Origin: an uncultured Phocaeicola sp. | GTDB taxonomy: Bacteria > Bacteroidota > Bacteroidia > Bacteroidales > Bacteroidaceae | Reading direction: 5' to 3' | Assembly (NCBI GenBank): GCA_944321015.1 | Contig: CALUJS010000003.1 | Location: 47,029-111,028 of the forward strand | Length of the DNA: 64,000 bases | In this document: in pieces, positions 28,350 through 37,663 of the stretch | Layout of the letters: each line of letters starts with the position of its first letter | How positions within the stretch are numbered: position 1 is the first letter of the stretch | Made by a program: the position numbers and the translations under genes | Notes under the pieces: model-generated | What the model was told of the DNA's origin: nothing | What the model saw: only the letters and a program-made list of their open reading frames with translations | The model's database searches: none

Positions 28350-28550
28350 TCCGTAAGTCGGCATATGGGCGCTCGCAAGCCGACATATGGACGCCCGCAA
28401 GCCGACATATGGGCGCTCGCAAGCCGACATATGGACGCTCGCAAGCCGACATATGGACGCTCGCAAGCCGACATATGGACGCTCGCAAGCCGACATATGG
28501 ACGCTCGCAAGCCGACATATGGGCGCTCGCGACCGGGAATATGAAGGCAC
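28350..28550. repeat. 22-bp phased CATATG array, locus 4 (9 units, the longest)
   Basis: Eight perfect CATATG cores start at 28362, 28384, 28406, 28428, 28450, 28472, 28494 and 28516, with a ninth variant (AATATG) at 28538. All spacings are exactly 22 bp. The linkers are nearly identical, GCTCGCAAGC around GGAC/CGA, so this copy is recent or kept uniform. Because 22 is not a multiple of three and the unit has no stop codon, all six frames are open and give false ORFs. It fills most of the 446-bp gap between the porin and nqrF genes; the rest is the porin promoter and a hairpin. Confidence 0.95.
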
Positions 28551-28558
28551 AAATGCAA

Positions 28559-28606
28559 ATTGCGCGGACAACACGGATTAACAAGAATCCGAGCCATCCG
28601 CGCAAT
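28559..28606 (-). terminator. Hairpin at end of nqr operon
   Basis: ATTGCGCGGA (28559-28568) pairs with TCCGCGCAAT (28597-28606), with a second inner stem CGGATT/AATCCG. It lies 28 bp past the nqrF stop. No strong T-run follows. Confidence 0.7.
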
Positions 28607-28633
28607 TTCGCGCCGGGAAAATCAACTATGCGA

Positions 28634-29902
28634 TTATCCGAAGTTGTCGAACATCAGGTTCTTCATGGGCACGCCCAAGCTGTCGAGCATCTGCTCCACG
28701 GCACGGCTCATGGGGCCGGGACCGCACATGTAGTACTCGATATCCTCGGGCGCTTCGTGTTCCTTTAAGTAAGTCTCGTAGATGACCTGGTGTACGAAGC
28801 CCGCCGTGTACTTCACGCCGGCAGCATCGGCGGCCGGGTCGGGACGGTCGAGCGCCAGGTGGAAACGGAAGTTCGGGAACTCGCGCTCCAATTGGAGGAA
28901 GTCGTCGAGATAGAACACCTCGTTGAGGGCACGCGCGCCATAGAAGTAGTTCATCCGGCGGTCGGTGGTGTGCAGCGTGCGGAGCATGTGCATGATTTGC
29001 GCCCGTAGCGGAGCCATGCCCGCGCCTCCGCCAATCCACATCATCTCGCGCTTGGAGTCGAAAATGGGATGGAAGTCGCCGTAAGGGCCGCTCATGAGCA
29101 CCTTGTCGCCGGGTTTAAGCGTAAAGATGTAGGAAGACGCTATGCCGGGCATCACGTCCATGAAGCCGACTTGCGGTTTGGGTTTGAACGGCGGCGTGGC
29201 GATGCGCACGGTGAGCATGATGCGGTCGCCCTCGGCCGGATAGTTGGCCATGGAGTAGGCTCGGATGGTCGGTTCGTCGTTGCGGCACTTCAGACCGAAA
29301 AGGCCGAACTTCTCCCACGCCGGAAGATAGGCATCGCCGATAAGGGACTTGTCAATGTCCTTGTCGTAGTCCATCTCGAAGGTCGGTATCTTGATTTGCG
29401 CATACGAACCGGGGATGAAATCCATGTGCTCCCCGGGAGGCAATGCCACGATAAATTCCTTGATAAAGGTGGCCACATTGCGATTGGAGATGACCTCGCA
29501 TTCCCACTCGCGCACGCCGAGCACGGACTCGGGCACCTGCAGGCTCATGTCGCCTTTAACCTTCACCTGGCAGCCCAGACGCCAATGGTCAAGCCGCTGA
29601 CGGCGGTTGAAATGGGGGATTTCCGACGGCAATATCTCGCCTCCTCCCTCCAGCACCTGACATTTGCACTGTCCGCACGAGCCTTTGCCTCCGCAGGCGG
29701 ACGACAGGTAGACGCCGTTGACGGACAATGTATTTAACAAGGTCGAGCCGGACTCCACCTCCAGCGTCTTCTCTCCGTTGATGGTGAGCTTCACGTGGCC
29801 GGATGGAACGAGGTAGCGTTTCGCCACCAACAGCACGATGACCAGAATCAGCATTACGGATAGAAACACCGCGATGCTCGCTATGATGAGTTGTGTATCC
29901 AT
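28634..29902 (-). CDS. nqrF: Na+-translocating NADH:quinone reductase subunit F
   Basis: This 422-residue subunit is the electron entry point. It has one N-terminal membrane helix (about residues 3-27) and a 2Fe-2S ferredoxin domain with CGGKGSCGQCKC plus a later Cys in LGCQVK. A FAD domain with RAYSMANYP and an NADH-binding domain with YMCGPGPM complete it. The start MDTQ at 29902 aligns with known NqrF N-termini; a further ATG at 29929 overlaps the nqrE stop. Last gene of the six-gene nqr operon. Confidence 0.95.
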   Translation of the reverse strand: MDTQLIIASIAVFLSVMLILVIVLLVAKRYLVPSGHVKLTINGEKTLEVESGSTLLNTLSVNGVYLSSACGGKGSCGQCKCQVLEGGGEILPSEIPHFNRRQRLDHWRLGCQVKVKGDMSLQVPESVLGVREWECEVISNRNVATFIKEFIVALPPGEHMDFIPGSYAQIKIPTFEMDYDKDIDKSLIGDAYLPAWEKFGLFGLKCRNDEPTIRAYSMANYPAEGDRIMLTVRIATPPFKPKPQVGFMDVMPGIASSYIFTLKPGDKVLMSGPYGDFHPIFDSKREMMWIGGGAGMAPLRAQIMHMLRTLHTTDRRMNYFYGARALNEVFYLDDFLQLEREFPNFRFHLALDRPDPAADAAGVKYTAGFVHQVIYETYLKEHEAPEDIEYYMCGPGPMSRAVEQMLDSLGVPMKNLMFDNFG

Positions 29903-29928
29903 TGTCGTTACAGTTTCGTTAGTCAGCA

Positions 29929-30552
29929 TTATATCTTAAGTCCGGAAAAGCACATGAAAGCCATTGCCATCAGTCCCACCACGATGAAAGTGATGCCGAG
30001 GCCGCGCAAGGGAGCGGGCACATTGGAGTAAGCCATCTTCTCGCGGATTGCGGCCAGCCCGACGATGGCGAGCATCCAGCCGATGCCCGAACCAAGAGCG
30101 TAGGAAACAGCATCGGCCACCCCGCCGATGAACTGCGGGTCGCTCTCGCCCTTCACGATGCGTTGCTGCATGAAGAGCGATGCACCCATGATGGCACAGT
30201 TGACGGCAATAAGCGGCAGAAAGATGCCCAATGACGCATAGAGCGACGGACTGAAACGCTCAACCACCATCTCCACAAGTTGGGTGATGGCGGCAATGAC
30301 GGCGATGAACAAGATGAAACTCAGGAAGCTGAGGTCAATGCCAAACACACCGTCGGCAGCCAAGACACGGGTCTGCAGCAGATAGTTGACGGGGAGGGTA
30401 ACCACGAGCACGAAAGTGACGGCGATGCCCAGCCCCACGGCCGTCTTCACGGTCTTGGACACAGCCAGATAAGAGCACATGCCCAGGAAGAAGGCGAATA
30501 TCATGTTGTCGACAAATATCGAACGAACAAACAAACTTAGTAAATGTTCCAT
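29929..30552 (-). CDS. nqrE: Na+-translocating NADH:quinone reductase subunit E
   Basis: This 207-residue protein has six membrane helices. The N-terminal helix run [20 protein letters not shown] contains the conserved Cys that, with one from NqrD, holds an iron centre in the membrane. Length and order in the operon are as expected. The stop is directly followed by the nqrF start region. Confidence 0.95.
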   Translation of the reverse strand: MEHLLSLFVRSIFVDNMIFAFFLGMCSYLAVSKTVKTAVGLGIAVTFVLVVTLPVNYLLQTRVLAADGVFGIDLSFLSFILFIAVIAAITQLVEMVVERFSPSLYASLGIFLPLIAVNCAIMGASLFMQQRIVKGESDPQFIGGVADAVSYALGSGIGWMLAIVGLAAIREKMAYSNVPAPLRGLGITFIVVGLMAMAFMCFSGLKI

Positions 30553-30590
30553 AGCTTCTACTTAATTGAATGGTTTATGAGGGACGGATG

Positions 30591-31223
30591 TCACTTGTCC
30601 TGCAACTCTTTGTGACGACTGCGCTGCCACCAGATGATGCACGCTAGGATGATGAGCGCCATCGGAGGCATCAGCATGAGTCCGTTGTTCAGATAGCCTG
30701 CGTCATAAAACGCTTGCGGAATGACGGAATGGCCCAATATGGCACCCGAACCAAGCAGTTCGCGCAGGAATCCCACCACAATCAATATCAAGGCATAACC
30801 CAATCCGTTGCCGATGCCATCAAGGAACGAAGGCCAAGGCGCATTGGTCATGGCAAACGCCTCAAGCCGTCCCATGAGAATGCAGTTCGTAATAATAAGT
30901 CCTACGTAAACAGAGAGCTGAACGCTCACATCGTAAGCATAGGCTTTCAGGATTTCACTGACGATTGTCACCAGCGCGGCCACGACCACCAGCTGCACGA
31001 TGATGCGGATGCGGTTGGGTATGGTGTGGCGAAGCAGCGAGATGATGACATTGGAAAATGCCGTAATGACGGTAACCGAGAGTCCCATCACAATGGCCGG
31101 CTCCAGCTTGGCCGTTACCGCCAAGGCAGAGCATATGCCCAAAACCTGTACCGTCACGGGATTGTTCATCCCGATGGGCGAGGTCAGCGCCTCTTTATTC
31201 TTCTTTGAAAACAGTTGGCTCAT
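30591..31223 (-). CDS. nqrD: Na+-translocating NADH:quinone reductase subunit D
   Basis: This 210-residue protein has six membrane helices and is a paralogue of NqrE. The segment VQVLGICSALAVT carries the iron-ligand Cys, and ITNCILMGRLEAFA the second. It forms part of the sodium channel with subunits B and E. It lies 38 bp before nqrE. Confidence 0.95.
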   Translation of the reverse strand: MSQLFSKKNKEALTSPIGMNNPVTVQVLGICSALAVTAKLEPAIVMGLSVTVITAFSNVIISLLRHTIPNRIRIIVQLVVVAALVTIVSEILKAYAYDVSVQLSVYVGLIITNCILMGRLEAFAMTNAPWPSFLDGIGNGLGYALILIVVGFLRELLGSGAILGHSVIPQAFYDAGYLNNGLMLMPPMALIILACIIWWQRSRHKELQDK

Positions 31224-31238
31224 ATTCTTTTCGCACTC

Positions 31239-32063
31239 CTATTCTTTTATGGTTAGAAACTTCATATAGTTGGCTAGGCAGTTCTTCAGCATCTGATCCA
31301 CGCCGTTGGACGTGATGGTGCCGCCTGATATGCCGTCTACTTCCGATGCGGGATTCTCCACCTTGCCGTTCTTCATCACGCCCAAGGCCACGCTACTCCC
31401 GGCATTGTCCAACACGCGCTTACCGGGAAACTCATCCCAGAACGGCTGGCCGGCAATCTCCGCGCCGAGGCCGGGCGTCTCACTGGCATGGGAAAAGTAC
31501 ACGCCGAATACCGTATCCTTGTCATCGTCCAACGCCACATAGCCCCAGACGGCTCCCCAAAGGCCCGTGCCGTAGACGGGGATGACATATTTCATTTCAC
31601 CGTTCACTTCACACTCGAACACATGCAACCTTCCCCGTTCCTTCACTTCCTTCTCGTAGGAAGTGGCGAAATCGGCTTCGGGCACCGTCTCGCCCAGTTG
31701 TCCGTCGGCATCAAGCAGGCGATCGGCCTTCACATAACGTGCAAACTCGGCGTTCACGTCCGTCACGTTATTGACATGGAGCGCGGCCAGAATCTGCTTC
31801 TTGGTGTCCTGCTTGATGTTCTCATTCTGCCGCGTGCGGAGCGACGAGTTGACAAACGCCAACAGAAATGCCACCACAATGACCATCACTGCGGCATAGA
31901 CCAGCGTATAGACGTTGCTGTTCGTATCCAGTTTCTTCTTGGCAGGCGCACCCATTTCCTCAAACTCGGAAGCAAGCGCCTTGCACACGGGACATACGGC
32001 CGGCGCCGTATCCCCTTCGTGGACATAGCCACAGACTTTGCATCTGAATTTCTTTGTAGCCAT
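31239..32063 (-). CDS. nqrC: NqrC with N-terminal rubredoxin-like domain
   Basis: This 274-residue protein is a fusion. Residues 1-35 form a rubredoxin-like zinc/iron knuckle with C8, C11, C24 and C27 (CKVCGYVHEGD and CPVCK). A membrane helix follows at about 51-71, then the periplasmic FMN domain. The covalent FMN site is T249 in SGGTITSNG. Standard NqrC starts directly with the membrane helix. The extra domain would face the cytoplasm, where it could pass or sense electrons; this role is inferred. Frame and start codon are clear, with no sign of a sequencing error. Confidence 0.93.
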   Translation of the reverse strand: MATKKFRCKVCGYVHEGDTAPAVCPVCKALASEFEEMGAPAKKKLDTNSNVYTLVYAAVMVIVVAFLLAFVNSSLRTRQNENIKQDTKKQILAALHVNNVTDVNAEFARYVKADRLLDADGQLGETVPEADFATSYEKEVKERGRLHVFECEVNGEMKYVIPVYGTGLWGAVWGYVALDDDKDTVFGVYFSHASETPGLGAEIAGQPFWDEFPGKRVLDNAGSSVALGVMKNGKVENPASEVDGISGGTITSNGVDQMLKNCLANYMKFLTIKE

Positions 32064-32071
32064 ATTCCCTC

Positions 32072-33262
<1,191 letters not shown>

Positions 33263-33274
33263 TGGTTTATTCTT

Positions 33275-33367
33275 TTTGAGGGACGAGGGTTCAGATACGA
33301 GGGAACGAGGGGATTTCCTTGTTCCCAATCCTCGTCAACTTGTCCCTAAATCCTTGTCAACTAACTC
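33275..33367. repeat. GACGAG/GACAAG hairpin repeat, copy 3
   Basis: GGGAACGAGG and CCTTGTTCCC (with G-T wobble) form the central stem, flanked by degenerate CTCGTCAACTTGTC units. It lies between nqrA and nqrB of one operon and could adjust relative expression or mRNA decay. Confidence 0.75.
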
Positions 33368-34729
33368 CTAATCTCCTTCGTTCTCCCGGCGCAGCATGTC
33401 CAGCCCTTCGCGCACGATGCGTTGCAGTTCCAGCTTGGAAGAATCCACAAACTCACACAACGCGAAGTCCTCCGGCGCCACTTCGTAGATGCCCAATGCC
33501 TCCATACGGTCGATGTCGCCCGCCAGGATGGCCTTGATGAGAAACTCGGGCAGGATGTCCATCGGCAACACACGGTCGTATTCGCCGGACATAATCATGT
33601 GGCGCTCGCTGCCTTTCACGCGGGCATCGAGCGTGTACTCGCGCTTACGCCCGAAAAGCCAGCTGAAATAAGAACGGCTCGTGCTGAAGTCGTTCAGGCG
33701 CGGACGTATCCACCCGAGGAACTCATCCACGTCGCCACCGTCGGGGATGACGGTCACCTGCGTGGAATGTGCGCCCAGAAAAGCGTCATCCTCCGCCACG
33801 GCACGTCCCGTAAGCACATTGCCGTCGATTACACGCAACGGACGCTCGTCCGCCACACGCCTATATAATAAGGTGGAAAGCCCGGCGCCCACCATCAGAC
33901 GGGCATATCCCGGAGCAAGGACCTCCGAACCCGCAAGGGCGATGGTGCGGGTCAAATCCACGCGACCCGTGCGGGCCAGATGGCCGATGAAGACAACCTC
34001 CTCGGCGCCCAACGTCCACACCTGTTCTCCCTTGTTGATGGGATTTACATGGTGAATCTGCACGCCCGTGTTGCCTGCCGGATGAGGCCCGTCGAACACC
34101 GTAACGGTCACCCCTTTGGCCCGCAACAGAGCCGCGCTCTGTTGCCGCGCGCTCACCCCGAGATACACCGGAGCCATGCGCGAGAGGGCGTTCAGGCCCG
34201 TCCGGAAATCGGCTTCCCGCCCTTTCAACACATATTCAAAATCGGGAGCCAGCGGCGCGGAGTCGAAAGCCGACACGAAGATGCCTTTCGGCTTGTCTTC
34301 CGGCGTGGCCGCCACGTCATAGGGCCGCCGGCGCAGAAAAGCAAACAGTCCCGCCTCCATGAGCCAGGCTTTCACCTCGTCGGCCGACATGCGCGACACG
34401 TCGCGCACGCCGTGGTCGACATACTCCTCTCCGCCTTCGCGACGCACCCGGACGCGCAACACGCGCCGGCGTTCGCCCCGGTCCACACCCAGCACCGTGC
34501 CGCTCACGGGCGACACGAACTTCACCTCCGGGTGATTCTTGTCTACAAACAAAGGCTGTCCGGCCTTCACCTGCTCGTCGGGCCGCACACACACCTTGGG
34601 CACGACGCCCGTAAAGTCGTCCGGCCTCAAAGCATATATCTGCGGGTCGTCGGTCTGCAACATCTCCCCGGCAGGTTTCCCCTTGAGGTTGATGTCGATC
34701 CCCTTCCGCAGTTTGATAACGTTTGCCAT
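33368..34729 (-). CDS. nqrA: Na+-translocating NADH:quinone reductase subunit A
   Basis: This 453-residue peripheral subunit binds ubiquinone or menaquinone on the cytoplasmic side. The N-terminus KLRKGIDINLKGKPAG and the barrel-sandwich segment VSPVSGTVLGVDRGERR are diagnostic. It is first in the nqrABCDEF operon. The start is directly preceded by a promoter-like element that shares sequence with that of the TPR-AraC gene. Confidence 0.95.
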   Translation of the reverse strand: MANVIKLRKGIDINLKGKPAGEMLQTDDPQIYALRPDDFTGVVPKVCVRPDEQVKAGQPLFVDKNHPEVKFVSPVSGTVLGVDRGERRRVLRVRVRREGGEEYVDHGVRDVSRMSADEVKAWLMEAGLFAFLRRRPYDVAATPEDKPKGIFVSAFDSAPLAPDFEYVLKGREADFRTGLNALSRMAPVYLGVSARQQSAALLRAKGVTVTVFDGPHPAGNTGVQIHHVNPINKGEQVWTLGAEEVVFIGHLARTGRVDLTRTIALAGSEVLAPGYARLMVGAGLSTLLYRRVADERPLRVIDGNVLTGRAVAEDDAFLGAHSTQVTVIPDGGDVDEFLGWIRPRLNDFSTSRSYFSWLFGRKREYTLDARVKGSERHMIMSGEYDRVLPMDILPEFLIKAILAGDIDRMEALGIYEVAPEDFALCEFVDSSKLELQRIVREGLDMLRRENEGD

Positions 34730-34768
34730 ATAAATACGCTCTTAATGATATATTCTGTTACGATTGCA

Positions 34769-34776
34769 CAAAGATA
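34769..34776 (-). promoter_or_regulatory. Candidate -7 element of nqr operon
   Basis: The minus strand reads TATCTTTG, 39 bp before the nqrA ATG. A TTG lies 22 bp further upstream, slightly longer than usual spacing. Confidence 0.55.
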
Positions 34777-34782
34777 AAGATA

Positions 34783-34967
34783 TTCTTTCCATACACGGCA
34801 AGAGTTGCGCGCAAAATACATCGCAATCCGGCGAATAAATCCACCGCCGGACGCATCCATATGTGCGCTTGCGAGCGAACATATGGACGCCCGTGAGCCG
34901 GCATATGGACGCTCGCGAGCCGACATATGGGCGCTCAGACACGCCCGACCGGCATCCGGCGGAAAGG
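34783..34967. repeat. Composite element A1: conserved ends around a CATATG array
   Basis: The left end (34783-34816) has CCATACACGGCAAGAG then TTGCGCGC. The right end (34941-34967) has ACGCCCGACCGGC then TCCGGCGGAAAGG. Both ends recur at 43002-43165. Between them lies repeat locus 5. Everything sits in the 388-bp gap upstream of nqrA; the remainder, to 35117, shows no gene or clear signal. Confidence 0.75.
34850..34940. repeat. 22-bp phased CATATG array, locus 5 (4 units)
   Basis: Four perfect CATATG cores start at 34858, 34880, 34902 and 34924, exactly 22 bp apart. Linkers contain GCGAGC and GCTCGC, so palindromes centred on the core alternate with palindromes centred on GCTCGCGAGC, 11 bp away. 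Confidence 0.93.
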
Positions 34968-35117
34968 AAAGCGAAAAAACAAAGACGAATGCGCCGCGAG
35001 ATAACTTGCGAACACATTCGTCTCAAAATGAACCAACTATGCAAGTCTTGCGACTTACGAACACACTACCAACTATACGATATTCACTGTTGTTTCAAAT
35101 CTGCTGTCGCCCGGCTT

Positions 35118-36221
35118 CTAATGGCCGTATCCCTCCAGCTGCATCAGGTCGCCCACGGTGAAATAGAGTTGGGAGACCTCCATGCCGGCCAGTTTGCTGC
35201 GCACGAATTCCGATGCATGCCGACGGACGGCCGCGTCGTCGGTCGTTATCAGCCGGCTCATGTTGCACATCAGCGAAGCGCGGGCCTCCTCCGGCAAGCG
35301 GTCGTACACCTGCTCGCACAGACTGACAAAAGCATCCTGATTGCCCTTGGCATGACATTCTATCAGGCGGAATATCAGGTCATAGCCTCCATCGCGGTTG
35401 TAGCCCAGCTCGTTGACCTCGCGCTTGACCATCTCATAGGTCGCCGCGTCGTAAGGTTCCGTTCCCGTCAGATAGGCATACAGCCGGTTGCGATACATGT
35501 CCGCCATGACTTGCCCGATGACCGGGCGGGACGCTTCGGGAAAGTCGTCGCGACGGGCCACCATGAAGCGGGCCATTTCGTCGGAAGGGTCCACGACATA
35601 TTTCTCATAGATGAAGAGATTGTCAGGAGCCGTCTTCCCCGCATCGTCCAGACTGCGGAAATAGTCGCGCACCATGCGGAAAGCCTCCTCCACCGGAGCC
35701 TCCCCCTTGCGGTTCTCGCGGGCGTCCGTCACCATCCAGGCGGCATAGGCCGCAACCAGTCCGGGCGTGCGCTCGCCGCCATCATAGCGTTCCTTCATGC
35801 GCTCCGGCGACTTGTCCGGGTCGAGCATACGGTCAATCTTGGCAACAAAGTTATCGGCCTGAGCCATGCCCACTTTGGTCAGCACCACTTCCTTATCCGT
35901 GTCGATGACGACGAAAGTGGGATAAGCCTTCACGTTATAGAGCCGGGCCAAGTCCTTGCCCTCTTTCTCGGCATTGACCTTGATGCAGACAAAGCGGGCG
36001 TTCATGTAATCGCCCACGGACTTCTGCGGAAAGACGTCGCGCATCATTATCTTGCAAGGGCCGCACCAGTCTGTATAGAAGTCCATGAACACCATTTTGC
36101 CTTCCGCCCTGGCGGCTGCCACGGCCTCGTCGCAGGTCATGCTGCGAAACTCGGTCTGAGCAAGGCCCGGCAGCCCGCACAGGGCTGCCAAGGCCATCAG
36201 AATCGTTTTTTTCATTCTCAT
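35118..36221 (-). CDS. Thioredoxin-domain protein of the SusCD operon
   Basis: This 367-residue exported protein has a signal peptide (residues 1-21). A thioredoxin domain carries the redox motif WCGPC (C53, C56) and the cis-Pro run KAYPTFVVI. A helical C-terminal part of about 210 residues has no motif I recognise. It lies 23 bp downstream of the SusD gene. It could reduce disulfides of the imported ligand or of the outer-membrane partners; that is inference. Confidence 0.82.
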   Translation of the reverse strand: MRMKKTILMALAALCGLPGLAQTEFRSMTCDEAVAAARAEGKMVFMDFYTDWCGPCKIMMRDVFPQKSVGDYMNARFVCIKVNAEKEGKDLARLYNVKAYPTFVVIDTDKEVVLTKVGMAQADNFVAKIDRMLDPDKSPERMKERYDGGERTPGLVAAYAAWMVTDARENRKGEAPVEEAFRMVRDYFRSLDDAGKTAPDNLFIYEKYVVDPSDEMARFMVARRDDFPEASRPVIGQVMADMYRNRLYAYLTGTEPYDAATYEMVKREVNELGYNRDGGYDLIFRLIECHAKGNQDAFVSLCEQVYDRLPEEARASLMCNMSRLITTDDAAVRRHASEFVRSKLAGMEVSQLYFTVGDLMQLEGYGH

Positions 36222-36244
36222 CCTGTGTTACACGATTCCTTATA

Positions 36245-37648
36245 TCAATAATTCTGAGTCAGCGACTCGTTGTGAAGCACGGCGTTTTGCGGGAAGGGGA
36301 ACACCCACAGCGGCGAGTCGGGCGTGATGGAGAACGTGCCATACTCTCCGCAGTCGCGCGTAAGCGTCTCGGCATACTCCTCGGAGTTCCAGCGCTTGCG
36401 GTCGCAGAAGTTCTCAAACGAGTTGAGAAACTCTAGGCGCTTGGCGTCTTGCAGGAGCTTCATGGCCTGCTGTTCGGTGAGCCCGGAGGCCTGATTGACA
36501 TACGGAGTGTAGTTCTCGATGCGGTTGGCGCGTACGCGGTCTATCTGGCTCAGTCCTTCGGCTATCTTTCCGTTACGGATGAGGCATTCGCCCGCCAGAT
36601 AGTACATGGTTTCGGAACGGATGCCGAACATGTTCCACTTCGTGTCGCTCACCTGGCACTGGAGGGCGCCATCGGGAAGTTCCGGATAAGGAGTATCCCA
36701 CGCGGGCATTCCGTCGTTGTGGTATTTCATCACGTAGTCGTTCGGGTCGATAAGCGCGGCCACTTCGGGCGTGATGGTGATGCCGTAGTAGTCGCCCATG
36801 CTGCGGGCCTGTCCGCCCACGATGACATAGTAGTTGTTGCTGGCCGTCTCGGTGAGCGTCCACACGCCGGTGGTCTTCACGGTAGAGCGGTCTTCGATGC
36901 GGCTGTTCACGCCAAGAGCCAGGTTGGCATAGCGCAGAGCCTCATCATAATGTTTCATCTGAAAGAGCACTTTGGCACGCACGCCGTAGCCGAAGTCGAG
37001 GCCGAAACGACAGGGGTCGTCCACGTGGCCCTGCACGAGGTCTTGAAGCACTTCGTCGCTACAATCGGCCAGCAGCTTCTCGTAGACTTGGGCCAAGGTG
37101 AGTTTGGTTTTCTGTTCGCTCACGTCGGTATTGTCTACATAGGGGATGCCTCCCGTCTCGGCAGCCGTGGCATCGTCATACTGCTTGGCATACATGTTCA
37201 CCAGCAGGAAGTGATACCAGGCGCGGAGCACCTTGGCCTCGGCTATGATTTGCTTGCGCTTCGCGTCGTCGCCACTGGCGCCCGGGGCTTTGGAGATGAT
37301 GACGTTCATGTAGTTGATGCTCTCGTAGAGCGAGGAGTACACGCCGTCCTCAGCCGTAAGGTCGGCACGGTCGACTGTCTCATCGTAAGCGAACCAAGCG
37401 TATGTGAGGCTGTAATGGTTGCCGAAGTAGTCGGGCAGTCCCTCCCATTGAAGGTACATGTTGTTGCACAAGATTTCGTATGACATGACGTTATCGTCAA
37501 GATAGAGCATCGGCTCTTGGTTGAGCAGGGTTTCCAGGTCGTCCACCGTTTCGAGCGTGGTCATGCCCAGGGGGACGATATCGAGCTTGCTATCGCACGA
37601 GGCGAATGTGAGCAAAGCGGCTGTGGCTAGGGTAAGTATCTTTTTCAT
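36245..37648 (-). CDS. SusD/RagB-family outer-membrane lipoprotein
   Basis: This 467-residue protein has a lipoprotein signal ending in FASC (C18) and a SusD-type tetratricopeptide core (AEAKVLRAWYHFLLVNMYAK). The C-terminal part contains AKRLEFLNSFENFCDRKRW, matching the usual SusD end. It forms the lid on the SusC-like transporter encoded 15 bp upstream. The ligand is unknown, as no glycosidase or other degradative enzyme is adjacent. Confidence 0.92.
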   Translation of the reverse strand: MKKILTLATAALLTFASCDSKLDIVPLGMTTLETVDDLETLLNQEPMLYLDDNVMSYEILCNNMYLQWEGLPDYFGNHYSLTYAWFAYDETVDRADLTAEDGVYSSLYESINYMNVIISKAPGASGDDAKRKQIIAEAKVLRAWYHFLLVNMYAKQYDDATAAETGGIPYVDNTDVSEQKTKLTLAQVYEKLLADCSDEVLQDLVQGHVDDPCRFGLDFGYGVRAKVLFQMKHYDEALRYANLALGVNSRIEDRSTVKTTGVWTLTETASNNYYVIVGGQARSMGDYYGITITPEVAALIDPNDYVMKYHNDGMPAWDTPYPELPDGALQCQVSDTKWNMFGIRSETMYYLAGECLIRNGKIAEGLSQIDRVRANRIENYTPYVNQASGLTEQQAMKLLQDAKRLEFLNSFENFCDRKRWNSEEYAETLTRDCGEYGTFSITPDSPLWVFPFPQNAVLHNESLTQNY

Positions 37649-37663
37649 TGTGTTTGTCGGTGT

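Noticed and set aside
28350..28550. Possible CRISPR array
   Set aside because: Units are directly tandem with no unique spacers, no leader and no cas genes in the window.
28285..28768. Several ORFs of 60-119 residues on both strands over the nine-unit array
   Set aside because: They are by-products of a stop-free 22-bp unit read in every frame; no promoter, start context or conserved frame supports translation.
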